From contig JAPTJF010000247.1 in NCBI GenBank assembly GCA_029339195.1, positions 25,490 through 89,489 on the forward strand: DNA of 64,000 nucleotides, given 5' to 3'. A program made the position numbers and the translations under genes. The notes beneath the pieces were generated by a model. The model worked only from the letters and a program-made list of their open reading frames with translations, made no database searches and was not told the DNA's origin. The stretch's first letter is position 1. Each line of letters starts with the position of its first letter. Positions 20,431 through 31,126 of this stretch are shown one piece after another. This stretch comes from Micractinium sp. NFX-FRZ (Eukaryota; Chlorophyta; Trebouxiophyceae; Chlorellales; Chlorellaceae).

Positions 20431-23400
20431 CGGCCTCGCTGCCGCTGCCGATGTGCCGCTCCCCTTCCTCTTGGTCATCTGCAACCCACCGGTCCGCAAG
20501 AAGCTCCTCCTCCCCCTCCTCCTCCCCTTCGCTGTCGGAGTACATGACCAGCGGGGCCGCATCTGCTGGCACCTGCAACAAAAGCAAATCAGCAGCAGAA
20601 TGGCAGCAAAGTGAGCAGCGTCACTGGATGCACACGCATTCACAAAATGTGCCCTGGCGGGCCCATGGCAGGTACCCGCGCCTTGAGCCCCCCGCTGCCC
20701 GCTGCCCCCCGCTAAGCTCAGCACCGCTGCCCAGCCCCTGCGCTGCGCTGTGCGCCCCAACAACACCCTCTGCCCTGCCACCCTCCCCCGGCACAGGCCG
20801 CATTCTGCCGCGGGCCACCAGTCTCACGTGCCGGGCCTTCAGGTGTGTGGGCAGCTGCAGGTAGTCCTGCGGGTCCTCAAAGGTTGGCAGGAAGCTGCCC
20901 GCCACAGCCGGCTGGGCCGCCGCCCCGTGTGCCGCGGGCCGCGGGCCCCTGCGGGATGGAGGGAGGGAGGGAGGGGAGGGAGGGAGGGGCGCGCTCAACA
21001 GGGGTGGCTGGATGCCGATGGGAGGCAACCAAGAAGCAGCGCCAGCGGTGCATGCATGCAGCCGCAGGCATGCAGCCGCACTGCGCCCCTCATGTGTGCC
21101 CCGCCCCCAACCTGCCCCAAGCCTGTGCCTGACATCTGGACCTGCCTGTGCTATGCCCCCTCTCCCCTCGCCTTCCACCCCGTCCTCCCTCCCCCACCAA
21201 GCCAACTTGCCATGCCCACGAGCCCCCCTGCAGGCTGCATCAACTCCCTACCTCAAAAAGGAATGGTGCTGCACCACCCCCGTACCTCACCCACCCTCCG
21301 GTCGCCCTGGACCACCCCCTGGTTCCGTGCACCACACGGCCACCAATTCGTACCACCCACCTGGCAATGGCAACATAGCTGAACCGCTCGTCCTGATACG
21401 TGCGCGGCTGGATGCCGGCGCTGGCCTTGGCGGCACGCTGCAGCTGGGTGCGCTGCAGGCAGGGAGCAGGCATGGGTGCACGCGGGGCGGCATGTGAGCA
21501 GGTGGTGGAGAAGAACACAGAACGAACGTAAATGCTGGGCTTGCAAGGCACAAGAAGGAGCGACATCGGAGCCTGCTCGCCCCAGAAAAGCAGCAGGCAC
21601 GCTGCGTTGCTTCCACGTCCCACGCCTCCCAACGGTGGCGGCGGTCGTGCGTCATTGCCCTACCAGCCCAGCCCTCCCAGCCCCCACCTGGAAGCGCTGC
21701 ACAAAGTGGCACCAAGAGGTGCGCCCCTCCAGCGGGCAGGCGCCGTCGTGCGGGCAGGGCGCCACGACATGCGAGCCTCCCTCTGGCGCCGCCGCCGCCT
21801 CGCCGCTGCTACCACCATGTCTCTGCTGCCCCTGCTGCTGCCCCTGCTGCTGCTGCTCCAAGTCGGCTGCCTCCTTGGCTCCCAGCTCCAGCAGCTGTGT
21901 GCGCGCCCGTTGGATGTGGGCCGCCCCCGCCGGGGTGCCCGGCTCCACCAGCAGCAGCACTCCGGAGGTGCGCTCCCACAGCTGCTCCACCAGCCGCCTG
22001 CAGGCTGGCAGCAGGGGAAGACATTAGGCTCACTAAGCAGCAGCTGGCAGCAGCTGGCAGGAGGCGAGTTCCCAGCATTGACCCAACACCCGCCTGCAAG
22101 GCGTGCAAAAGAGTCAGATGCCGCGAGCCAAGGGGACGCAAAGGTGTCCTGGCATGCATAGGTGGCACTTTGGCACTTTGGCACAGGCATATGGAGCAGG
22201 GAGGATGCTGGGGTGATTCCCAGGGTGGCTCAAAGCTCACAGCTCTGCTCCCCGCAATGCTGGCCCAGCGCCCCGTGTACTTGCCCCACCCAGCGCGTGC
22301 TTGCTTGCCTGCGCTCCTGCTCGCTCCTCAGCTCTCCCAGCACGTAGCCAGCTGTCACCAAATCGTACCACCTGCCCTGCGCCGCGCGGTACCGCGGCGG
22401 CAGCTTGTACATCCACCGCAGGCGCGGCGGCGGCGCCGGCAGCTCCACTTCCTCTCCCTCTGGCTCCCTAACGTCTGCCGCCGCCGCCGCCGCCTGCTGA
22501 TCGCCCCACTGCCTTCCCTGCTGCTGCTGCTCGTCGTGCCGCCGCTCCCGGCCTGCTGCCGCCGCCGCCGCCACCGCCGCTTCGTACTGCTCCCGCTGCC
22601 GCTGCTGGATCTCATTGCCCAGCCAGGCCATTGCATTGGCTGGCTCCACGGCCAGCGCATCCAGCGGCGCCTCCGGCCACACCTGCTGCGCTGCCCACAC
22701 GGCGGTGCCGGGGCCCGCCCCGAAATCGAGCTGGCTGGCTGGGCGCCAGGCGGGGCGGCGGTCCCGCACCTCGCCCAGTGCCCGGTGCAGCGCGGCGTAG
22801 CAGGCGGGCAGGCGGGCGGCGGCATAGGCCAGCGCAGCGGGTGTGTCATACAGAGAGCCGCCGTCGGCGATGCTGGACCGCCCTGCCACTGCCCCCGCAT
22901 TGGCGGCCGCCTGCGCTGCCTGCTCTGCCGACACCAGGTCAGCCAGGTGGCCGCCCAGCAGCTGCCCAAGCTCTTCCCGTGGCAGGCGGGAGGTGACGGT
23001 GCTTACGGGCAGCGGGGCAGAGCGTGTGAGCGCGCCCAGCGTGGCGGCGCGGCTCTGCCGCCGCTTGCCGCGCCCCTGCCGCCGCGCCGCTGCCTCCTCC
23101 GCGCCCTCCACCGCGCCCTCGGCGGCAAGCTGCTCGGCGAGGTTTGGGTGCACGCCGCCGCGGTGCTTGCTGCGGGACATGTGCCGCAGCCGGTAGCTCA
23201 GCTCCTGGCCCCTCCGCCTCACCTCCTTGCTGTTGGCCCCTGCTCAACACAGCGCAGAGCAGCGGGGGCGGGGGCATAAGAGGAGGCGCAAGGTGGGCGG
23301 GGGGAGGGGCGAGCGGCGGGGCGAGATGCAGTCACGTGCCACCGTCCAAAGGGTCCGCAGCGGCAAGTGCAGTGGTTCAGCACGCTGACAAGACGTGCAG

Positions 23401-23671
23401 TGTCCCAGTACAGAGGAGTTTTTTGCCAGCTTGGCATTCAAAAGTCGCATGCACGGCCCCAGCCCCACGCGCCTTTGGCTGCCTCGTCAATGGCGGCAGC
23501 CACGTCAGGCGGCAGCACCGTCATGCCGCCCCGCAGGCTGACTAGCTGCGCCACCTCTGCTGCGATGACCACGGGAGGTTGATGACTCTGTTGTGGGGTT
23601 GCAGCAGTGGAGCTGAGGCGCGCCAGGCGCCCCAGCAGCCCGCCGCCCTGGCGCCGTAGAGCAGCGGCCAT
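19314..23671 (-). CDS. Rsm22/METTL17-type mitochondrial ribosome assembly protein
   Basis: Seven exons (23455-23671, 22309-23239, 21688-21997, 21361-21452, 20828-20948, 20077-20572, 19314-19864) give about 905 residues. The Rsm22 family hallmarks are present: LSYRLRHMSRSKHRGGV, the SAM-binding-like loop QLDFGAGPGTAVWAAQQVW, the metal-binding CPHDGACPL with a following WCHFVQRFQ (Cys set that holds an iron-sulfur cluster in this family), and the C-terminal RKRSGHVVLDICSA. The N-terminus is short and Arg-rich, fitting mitochondrial import. It should assist assembly of the small mitoribosomal subunit. Exon 6 adds about 165 residues rich in Ser, Asp and Glu, including near-pure Ser runs, which makes this protein much longer than the usual 450-600. 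The donor after 22309 is GC (AG then GCAAGC). The exon 1 donor is GT at 23454, or GC a few codons earlier in the same phase. Confidence 0.9.
20326..20435 (-). repeat. Trinucleotide tract coding poly-Ser/Asp/Glu
   Basis: Runs of GCT on the plus strand read AGC on the minus strand and encode blocks of up to nine or ten serines separated by DE, D and SD, inside the METTL17-like exon 6. The tract stays in frame and is acidic, like a disordered phosphorylatable linker. Confidence 0.85.
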
Positions 23672-24134
23672 CGTTTCGGGACCCCTGTGTTCGGCAGGAG
23701 TCGATGCTCCAAATCCAATCGAGTGACAATGGAAGCAGCTTGCTTGAGCGCCTGCAGCGGCATGCCTGCTGTCAAATGCGCAGCAGGCAGGCCACGACCT
23801 CCACTCGGAGCAATTGCGGGGTTCCAAGGCTAAATTCACACGAACACCGGGAGCTCTGAACCGAGCTGCGCGCGTGTTGGCACCGAAGGAAGCTCCCGTC
23901 GCTCCTGCGCCCCTGTGCCCTGCAGCAGCTTTGCCTGCAGCAGGTAAGCTGGTTGAATCCAACCCGATCGGAGCCAGCTGCAACAAACCCCTCGGGTGCT
24001 GTCGCCACCTGCCGCCAGCCGCTGCCCGCTGCCTGCAGACCCACCGCCCACTGCCGTCCGCCTCCGTGGCGGCAGACCCTGCCCCTCCCCTCCCTCTCCA
24101 TCCCTCCACCTCTGTCCTCCACGCACGCAGCACA
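23672..24134. promoter_or_regulatory. Divergent promoter region, METTL17-like / CCDC97
   Basis: Opposite-strand start codons lie 463 bp apart. I see no gene between them. The last 100 bp before the CCDC97 start are C/T-rich. Confidence 0.5.
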
Positions 24135-27100
24135 ATGGGCAACGAGACGAGGCAACTTCCCCAGGCAGCCGTCGACGCCATCGCCGCCCGCCTGGCAGCG
24201 TTGCCGGACCTGCGCGTTCCCGCGCAGCTGCGGGGCGGCAGCACAGGGCAGCGCAAGCGGGAGTACCTTCAGGCCCTGCTGCTGCACGACCCAGGCAATA
24301 CATGAACGCGCATGCTAATATGTGCTGCGTCTTGCCTGCTTCCTGCATGGCCCGAGCCAGCATGCGGCAGGCAGCGGGGGGGCCCAGAGGTTGGGCAGGC
24401 AATCGGGAGGGGCGACACAGAGCAGCCAAGGCCTGCCTGCTACCCCGCTTACTGGCTGGTACATCACCTGCTGGCAGGAGCGGCCTGTGCTGCCCATGCT
24501 GCGTGCCTGCCTGGCGCCGGCCTGCTGATGTCTCCGTGAGGCTCTGCCCGCCTGCAGGCGTGTTTCTGGAGCGGCATGGCGACAGCCTGACGGCTGGGGA
24601 GCGGGGGCAGTTCCAGCCGCTGCGGGGGGACTATGAGGTGGGTGTGGGGTGTGTGTGCGAGATGTCAGTGTGACCTTTAATTGTTGGGCAGGGGCCCTGC
24701 ATTGAAGGTGTTTGCACCCAAGGAGAAAACTGAGGTGGCAGGCAGGCCAGGCTGCGACGGTCCTGGTTTGAGGGGCTGGGTATTGCTCCGAGACCAGGCA
24801 AAGCAGCGCCTCTGTCACGGCCCCTGGTCCCCTGCCTTGCCTCCCACACACGCCTTGCGCCTGCCACGCTGCCGCCTCGCAGGTCGACTTTTACCTGCGC
24901 ACCCTGGAGGATGGGGAGGATGCGCAGAAGCGGGGGCAGGTGGCGCGCAACCGCCGGCTTGCCTACATGAACCGGTGGGGGCGGGCAGCCTCAGGAATAA
25001 CTTGCGGCTATTCTGGGTTTGAAACTTGAATTGGGGCTTTTTGCAGTCTCCATACAGCAGGCTGGATGGCTGGCAGGTGCCTGCCGTCTCACGGCGATTG
25101 CCTGCCGTCACGGCGCTAGAGTGCTCCCCAGCCAGCTTCAAGCCCCGGGGCAGGCAGCCCAGCCCACTGCCCTGCTGCTGGCACCCAGCACTGCTTGTCC
25201 CCCTCTGCGCGTGTGCATACGCGTCCCGGCCCCCGCACAGCTCACCAACCAAAGTTCACCCGCCCCCTTGTATGCCCATGCCCGCCTGGCGCCAGGCTGG
25301 AAAGGGAGGGCGCGTACTTTTCGGAGAAGGAGATGCGGGACCGCCAGCCTGGCATGTACCATCAGTACGTAGGGCAGTACCGCCCCCCAGAGGTGCCCCA
25401 GGGTGAGCCCAACCGGCGTGCACAGCCCCCCATGCCCGTGCGCTGCGCCAGCCTGGAATGCACCATCGGCACACTGGGGCGCCATGTGGACCCAGCCCCG
25501 ACCTGCCTGCTCTGCCTCCTTGCTGCCCCTTGCAGGCGCTGCCGAGGGCTGCCAGGCTAGCGGGAGCTTAGCCGGTCGAGAAGCATTGTGCGGGCCCAAC
25601 CTCGCCTGCTTGTATTGCTTCCATGCACCCCTCATGCAGGCGCCGCTGAGGGCTGCCAGGCAGGCAGCACCCTGGCCGGCTGAGAGCAACGTGCAGACCC
25701 AGCCTTGACTGCTTGCTCTGCTTCCATGCACCACCCATGCAGGCGCCGCCGAGGGCTGCCAGGCGGGGACCATCCTAGCTGAGAGCATCATGCGGCAACA
25801 GGATGAGCTGGGCATGAGGGAGCGGGCAGAGGCGGAGGAGCGTCTGTGGGGGCAGCAGGCGGCGGTGGCGGCGGCTCAGGAGAATGAAGAAGAGGAGAGC
25901 GAGAGTGAGGAGGAGGGCGATGGAGGGGCAGGCGGGCAACGGGGGGCTGGCAGTACTGCCCAGCCGCCAGCGCAGCAGCAGCAGCAGCAGCTGGAGCAGC
26001 AGCAGGGCGAGCTGGGCGGCTCCTTGCGGCAGCAGCAGCCACAGAGTGCTGCTGCACGCGCGGCCGTGCCGGGCAGCGGCAGCGACGATGGCAGCGGCGA
26101 AGAAGGCGCGATGGGCGAGGGGGAGGAGGGGGGCGAAGGCGCGGCAGAGTATGTGCACATCTCAGCGGAGGAGCAGCATGAGAATGCGACCGCCTTTTTG
26201 GATATCATGAAGCAGGCAGGTTGGGGGGGGGCAAGAGTATGGTTTTGTGTTGTTGTTTTTTGTGTCGCACTTGCGTTTGGAAGGCACGTGTTGCGAAGGG
26301 GGGTGGGGCCAGCTGTGCAGCTGCATCCCTAGACATCAGCAGGCAGGCAGGCAGGCAGGCGGGGGCACGGGTGGGGGTAAGCTTAGGTCAGCAGCAGCCA
26401 GCAAGTGGTATGAGCGCCGGCAGCCGTGTGTTCTGGCTGTTACAAGCTGCTCCTCAGTGTGGTAGGCTTGCTCTGGCCCAGTGCATGCCCTGCGCAGTGT
26501 GTGCATCACACGACGGGCGGGCCGCACCGCCCCCCGTCTCCCGCCGCAGAGCACTGCACGCGCCGGCGCCGACTGATCACTGGCCCGCCCACCCCACCTG
26601 CCCCACTTGCAGCGCTTCCTGGCTGGCCAAGACACCGGGGTGGACTATGCAGCCATTGATGCGGGTGAGGTGGCGCCAGGCTGGCGCCAGGGTGGCACCA
26701 GGCAGAGCATGTGCAGGGCATGCGCAACTCCGCCGCCCACGGCTGTTGCCCCGCTGCACACGCCCTGCGTGTTGCCCCACGCAACACCCCTACGCGGCCA
26801 CGTCACTCCCAGCCTTGTCAGCTTGCACCCTACTCCACGCGCCTCCCTGCCAACTCCCGGCATCTCCCCTTCTCCCTGTTTATCCCTTCCTTCCTGGGTG
26901 TCGTTTCTTCCTCTGCAGATAATGACCTGGACAAGACTGGCTCTTCCCGTCTCCTCTGGGCCGACATTTTCCTTGTTCTGCTCTGCAGATGATGCTCTAG
27001 ACGAAATTCAAGACCTCCCCAAGCCCCTCCCTTGTCTCACCGCTTTGACATCTTTGCTTCCAACCTTCCCCGCTCCTCCATGCCCCACCCACTCACTGCC

Positions 27101-27198
27101 CTGCCTTGCCCCACCCTTCTGCTGCAGATGCCGAGCTGGATGATGACTGGGCGGAGCAGGCGGGGCGTGACGCCGAGGACAAATACTTTGACGACTGA
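24135..27198 (+). CDS. CCDC97 / DUF2052 family protein
   Basis: Seven exons (24135-24294, 24558-24637, 24883-24974, 25296-25402, 25743-26215, 26613-26664, 27128-27198) give 344 residues. Family motifs in order are GDYEVDFYLRTLEDG, RNRRLAYMNR, EGAYFSEKEMRDRQPGMYHQYVGQY, FLAGQDTGVDY and the acidic end DWAEQAGRDAEDKYFDD. Between them a Gln/Glu/Ser-rich low-complexity stretch of about 100 residues is inserted. CCDC97 is a conserved nuclear protein reported with the SF3b splicing complex; the role here is by family only. Two of six introns are GC-AG: after 24294 (CCAG then GCAATA) and after 26215 (CAG then GCAGGT). In each, no in-phase GT donor works. Introns 4 and 6 hold relic copies of the following exon heads. 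Confidence 0.88.
25534..25690 (+). repeat. Two relic copies of CCDC97 exon 5 head
   Basis: CAGGCGC-GCCGAGGGCTGCCAGG with its acceptor occurs three times: from about 25533, from about 25638, and at the true exon (25743). Period is about 105 bp and includes the upstream CTTGCTCTGCTTCCATGCA. In phase with exon 4, copy 1 stays open across its length, copy 2 meets TGA at 25680, and copy 3 is the conserved one. Confidence 0.9.
26919..27010 (+). repeat. Two relic copies of CCDC97 exon 7 head
   Basis: Acceptor plus exon start appear as TCTGCAGATAATGACCTGG, TCTGCAGATGATGCTCTAG and the true GCTGCAGATGCCGAGCTGG. In phase with exon 6 they encode DNDLDKTG, DDALDEIQD and DAELDDDW. The first two lie about 200 and 135 bp upstream of the true exon. 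Both keep open frames, so they could act as alternative acceptors. Confidence 0.85.
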
Positions 27199-27684
27199 CT
27201 GCCCCGGCTGTGCGTGCGATGGTGAAGGACAAAGGGCGCTCAGCACAGCACTGACAGTGACTGGTTAGGACGCAGTCGTGCCTCTCCTTCCAACCCAGCA
27301 CACCAAGTACGCTGCACGTGCGCCTTCTGAGTCGCCTCTCCCTGCAAGATGTGGTTTGCAACCTCGTTACATCGGCGTCAACACGTCCAGTAACGTCATG
27401 GTGCAGCGCTGGGGTGAGAGAGGGAGGAGGGTACATACACTGGAGCCCCGCAGAGGCAGAGAGGGGTGCGCAGACAGGCGGAGGGCAGGCTGAACGTAAG
27501 GCAGTTATCCGATAGGTGCAATCAGATCTCTCAGGAGGAGTGGGAAGTGGGGGGAGAAGGGCTGGGCCAGGAGGGTCAGGTTTGGGAGGACAGCAGAGGG
27601 GCACATGCAAGTGATGCAGCCCCGCCGCGCCGCTGCAGACTAGCAACTTGGGCAGGCTCAGGGTCTTGTGACCCACAGAACAGC
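27199..27684. other. Convergent intergenic region, CCDC97 / FMN protein
   Basis: No gene is seen. TTACA at 27367-27371 may be the minus-strand poly(A) signal of the FMN-binding gene, 314 bases past its stop. I find no TGTAA for CCDC97. Confidence 0.45.
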
Positions 27685-30600
27685 CTAGCTGCTGCCGTTG
27701 CCGCCGTTGCTGCCTCCCGCCGCCGCCGCTGCCGACGCCCGTGTCATCTCCACAATCAGCTCCTTGATTGACTTGCGGTCGGTGGCGGGGCGGGGGAAGG
27801 GCAGGCGCGCCTTGAACTGGTCCTTGCCCCGCTCGCATGCCACGCTCATGCCCAGGCGGTCGATGGCCAGGATGGTGGCCTTGTTCACTGCATGGGAGCC
27901 GGTGGGGGGGGGCGGAAGCGGGGCAAGAGGGGGGTTGAGGTGGGGTGGTGCGGGGCAGGGGCAGATGCTTTTGTGAAGATAAAGTCCACATCTCGACTTC
28001 ATTCATTTCTTTTTGCAGCACTCCAACAACACAATCATCCCAGCATTTCGGAGAAGCGAGATTTTGGGTCAAATTTTAATTCTAAGGAGAGAGAGGGCAG
28101 AGAGGGGATGAAGAAAAAGCACAGGGCGCGCACTGCTAGCGCGAGGCCATCTGGAAGCATCCACAGCGCATTGTCCATTGCATCAGAGCATGGTCAGCGC
28201 CCTTGGTGCCACGCCATTGCAACCGACCCTGGCACCCAGAATTGCACGCTCCTCTGCGAGGCTGAAAGTCACTTGCATGGCTTTCTGCCCCACCTGTGAT
28301 GCCCACATAGTGCTTGATCATGGCCGCCGTGGAATCGGCGTGGTCGTCGTTCATGTGGCCGGCCACGGGGGCAGAGAAGGGGGCGATGGGGTCGGGCTGC
28401 GCCTCCACATACTCCTCGGCAGTCACCTGTGGTGGTGGGGGGTGAGGTGGGGTGGGGTGGGGTCGGGTTTGGTGTGTGTGTGTGTGTGGAGGGGTGTGGG
28501 GGGGGAAGGGATGCATCAGTAGAACCACAAAAGGAAACCGGATTTGAGTGCCCAGTCACGCCTGTCCCACCTGCACACGGCACTGCACCACCTGCAACCG
28601 GCGCACCTTGCCCGCGCGTGCAAAGCCGGCCACCAGGCGCGCCAGCACAACCTCCTCCATGCGGAACAGGCTGCAGGGGGGGGGGGACAGTAAGTTGCAT
28701 GCCAAGTACGGTTTAACAAACAGGAGCTCCACGCACGGCCAGCACAGCATCCACTGCAAGGGGGGGCAGGGGGCGACGGCCAACACAGCATATAACTACG
28801 CATGAGGAGAGCTGGACTGGGCAGTCTTAGGCAGCCAGGGAGGAAGACCACTGGCTGGGCTGAACAGACCGTGCAGGCAGCGGCGGCAACAGCCCTGGCG
28901 GGCAGGCGGCAGCACTCGTCGACACGGGGAGCTGCAGGGCCGCCGGCGGCGCGTGCAGCAGCTGTGGGCAGGGGGGTGTAGCAACCCCCAATTGACTGCC
29001 ACACCTGCGGCCACCAAAGTCAACCCAGCAGCTGGCGGTGTGTGCCCGGCCCAGCCAGCCCAGTCCCGGAACAGCCCCACCATTCATCAAGAATGGGAGA
29101 CAGCTTCACGCCAGCTTCACCTGAAGTCGCCAAACTCCACCCAGAAGCTGTTGGGGTGCGCCTGCATGTACAGCTGCTTGGCCGCCGCCCGCTCGGCCTC
29201 GTCGGTGATCACTGCCATGCGGCCCAGCAGGTTGACCCGCCCGTCGGCGATGCCCTGCCGAGGGAAAGCAGGGGGGGGAGCAGCGGGAACAGCGGGTTGG
29301 GGCCATGCGGTCCGGCAGCTTCGCCCGCCCGTCGGCAATGCACTGCACAGGAAGGGGGGGAAGCAGGGGCATGCACATGTGGTGGGGGGACACCGCCCAG
29401 CGCCCGCCCCACTTGAGAGGGCCACCCCACGGTGAAATCTCCACAGCACCACTTGAATGCCATACAGCACTGACGCATGCCGCCTGCTCGCCACCCGTCC
29501 CTCACCCTGAAGGGCTGCGCCATGACGGTCAGGCTGCACCGCGGCTCCTTCTTCACGTCGGCGGTGTGGGGGCTCATGGTGGAGAAGGCAAAGATGGGGC
29601 GGCCCTGCGGGGGGCGGGCAGCAGAGGGTGCACATGATGAGCTTGATGTGAAGGTGCGTGGTGGAAAAAGGCAGAGGTGGGGCGCCCCTGCAGCGGGTGC
29701 GGGCGGGTGGAGCAGAGGGCACACGCGGGTCTTTTTCACAGCACATGACGTGCGCTGTGCAAGGGGCTTTCAAGGATCACAACAGCAAAGATGGGGCGGC
29801 GGTGCAGGGGCAGGAGGGGCAGGAAGGCCAGGCTCCTGTTTGCGTCCGCAATAAAGGGTGGGGGCAGCAGCTGGCGACGGCGGTGATGAAGCAGTGAACG
29901 GAGCTTGGCGAGGGACGGGCAGGCAAGCAGGCAGGCGGCAGGCACCGATCGAACGCCCTGCTGCGCGGGCCAACCGCGACCGTAGGCAGCCTGCCCCGAC
30001 CAACCTCCCGCCCCACCCCGCCCTGCCTCCCCCCCCATCTCCAACCCTGCACATGTGTACCTCCCCACCCACCTGCTCATCTGCAGCATACTCCACAACC
30101 GACCCGCTGGGGAAACCCTCCAGCTCGCCACGCCCCTGGGTGGCCAGCACCCCAAACCTGCAGCAGCAATGCAACGATCAGCATGTGCGGGCAACGGCCG
30201 CTGTGGCAGAGGCTGCGGCAGAGGGCTTGCTAGGGCGGAGACGCCGGGCACAGGTACTGTGGCAGTACCATGGTGGCAGCGCATGCATCACCGGGTGCTG
30301 TGCGCCTCGCTGCGCTGTGCGCTGCCTGCGACCACCCCAATGCCCAGCCAGCTTAGCACCCGCGCTCCCGGGAAATTTGCCTGGAGCCACACCCCTTCAC
30401 AATCGTCAGCGCCCGCTCACTGCCCACTCACTTGCCGAGGGACACTAGCGTGCGTGCCTCCTCCGCCAGACTGATGCGCGCAGCAGTTGCCTGGTGGTCC
30501 CTGTACGCCAGGAGCTCAGGGTCTTGCGCCTCCAGGTTGGCCGCGCTGTTGGCGGGCGCCTGGTGCCCCCGCTGCGGCTCCTCCTTCTCCTCCTTCTCCT

Positions 30601-30883
30601 CCGCCGCCGCTGCCCCCGCCTGCTGCTCTGCGCGCGTCGCCATCCGCGCGGTGCGCTGCGCCTGCCGGCGCGCCTGCTGGCAGACGCCCGCGTTCAGGCG
30701 GCGAGGGACCTGCGCAGCAGGGCAGTGCTGGGAGCGGATTCACCGATCACCCACAAGGTAAAGGCGACACTTGCAGGGGCGCTGGGCCACACATCGATCT
30801 CGGAGAGAGATGCCGAGCTCTGACGAGATGCGGTCAGTGCGCCTTACCAGGCCCAGGCCAGCGCGCAGAACGGAAGTCTGCAT
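27685..30883 (-). CDS. FMN-binding split-barrel / DUF2470 protein (HugZ/GluTR-binding type)
   Basis: Eight exons (30848-30883, 30432-30709, 30073-30157, 29506-29604, 29121-29254, 28607-28670, 28294-28426, 27685-27887) give 343 residues. Exon 1 encodes only MQTSVLRAGLGL, which together with the Arg-rich start of exon 2 forms an organelle-targeting peptide. The pyridoxamine-oxidase-like barrel has FGVLATQG, GFPSGSVVEYA, GRPIFAFSTMSPHT, SLTVMAQPFR, GRVNLLGRM and SFWVEFGDFR. The DUF2470 domain has VAGHMNDDHADSTAAMIK and LPFPRPATDRKSIKELIVEM. Plant relatives include plastid proteins that bind glutamyl-tRNA reductase or act on heme, so a role in tetrapyrrole metabolism is likely by family. The Lys/Gln/Ala-rich segment after the targeting peptide is low complexity. 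Relic exon copies lie in the introns before exons 4 and 5. Confidence 0.88.
29302..29346 (-). repeat. Echo of FMN-gene exon 5 head
   Basis: On the minus strand this reads TGCATTGCCGACGGGCGGGC and would encode CIADGRAKLPDRM. It matches the true exon 5 head at 29217-29254, GIADGRVNLLGRM. The copy lies about 85 bp upstream of the real exon. Confidence 0.85.
29656..29806 (-). repeat. Two echoes of FMN-gene exon 4 head
   Basis: The true exon 4 head (29570-29604) is GRPIFAFSTM. Copies occur at 29656-29693 (GAPHLCLFHH, with acceptor) and 29782-29806 (RPIFAVV). Spacing is about 85 and 195 bp into the upstream intron. Confidence 0.8.
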
Positions 30884-31092
30884 GTGGGTGTTCACGACGG
30901 CTTGCTGGCCGTCACACGAATTTTACAATCTGAGTTGAGCTTGCAGCTGCAGAGTGGAGCGATCGGGTCCGCTCCAAACCAAAACTAGCATCCCCGCTGG
31001 CGGCAGGTGGGCCACCGTGGCGGGCGGAGGCGCAAGCATAAAGCGGCCCCAATCGGCTGAATGCCATGTTGCCGCGTCCAGAACTATGTTAT

Positions 31093-31097
31093 TTACA
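31093..31097 (-). terminator. TGTAA poly(A) signal of the ABC-exporter gene
   Basis: TTACA on the plus strand reads TGTAA on the minus strand, 30 bases after the stop at 31127. Confidence 0.55.
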
Positions 31098-31126
31098 AAC
31101 TCAAACAGCATTCAGTGACTTGTTCC

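Noticed and set aside
21897..23279. Long plus-strand open frame of 460 codons
   Set aside because: It is antisense to the METTL17-like exons, rich in Arg/Pro/Ala, and has no family motif. High GC keeps antisense frames open.
27008..28072. Long minus-strand frame of 354 codons
   Set aside because: It runs through the CCDC97 last exon and the intergenic region with no conserved motif. The only real piece in it is the FMN-gene exon 8, in another frame.
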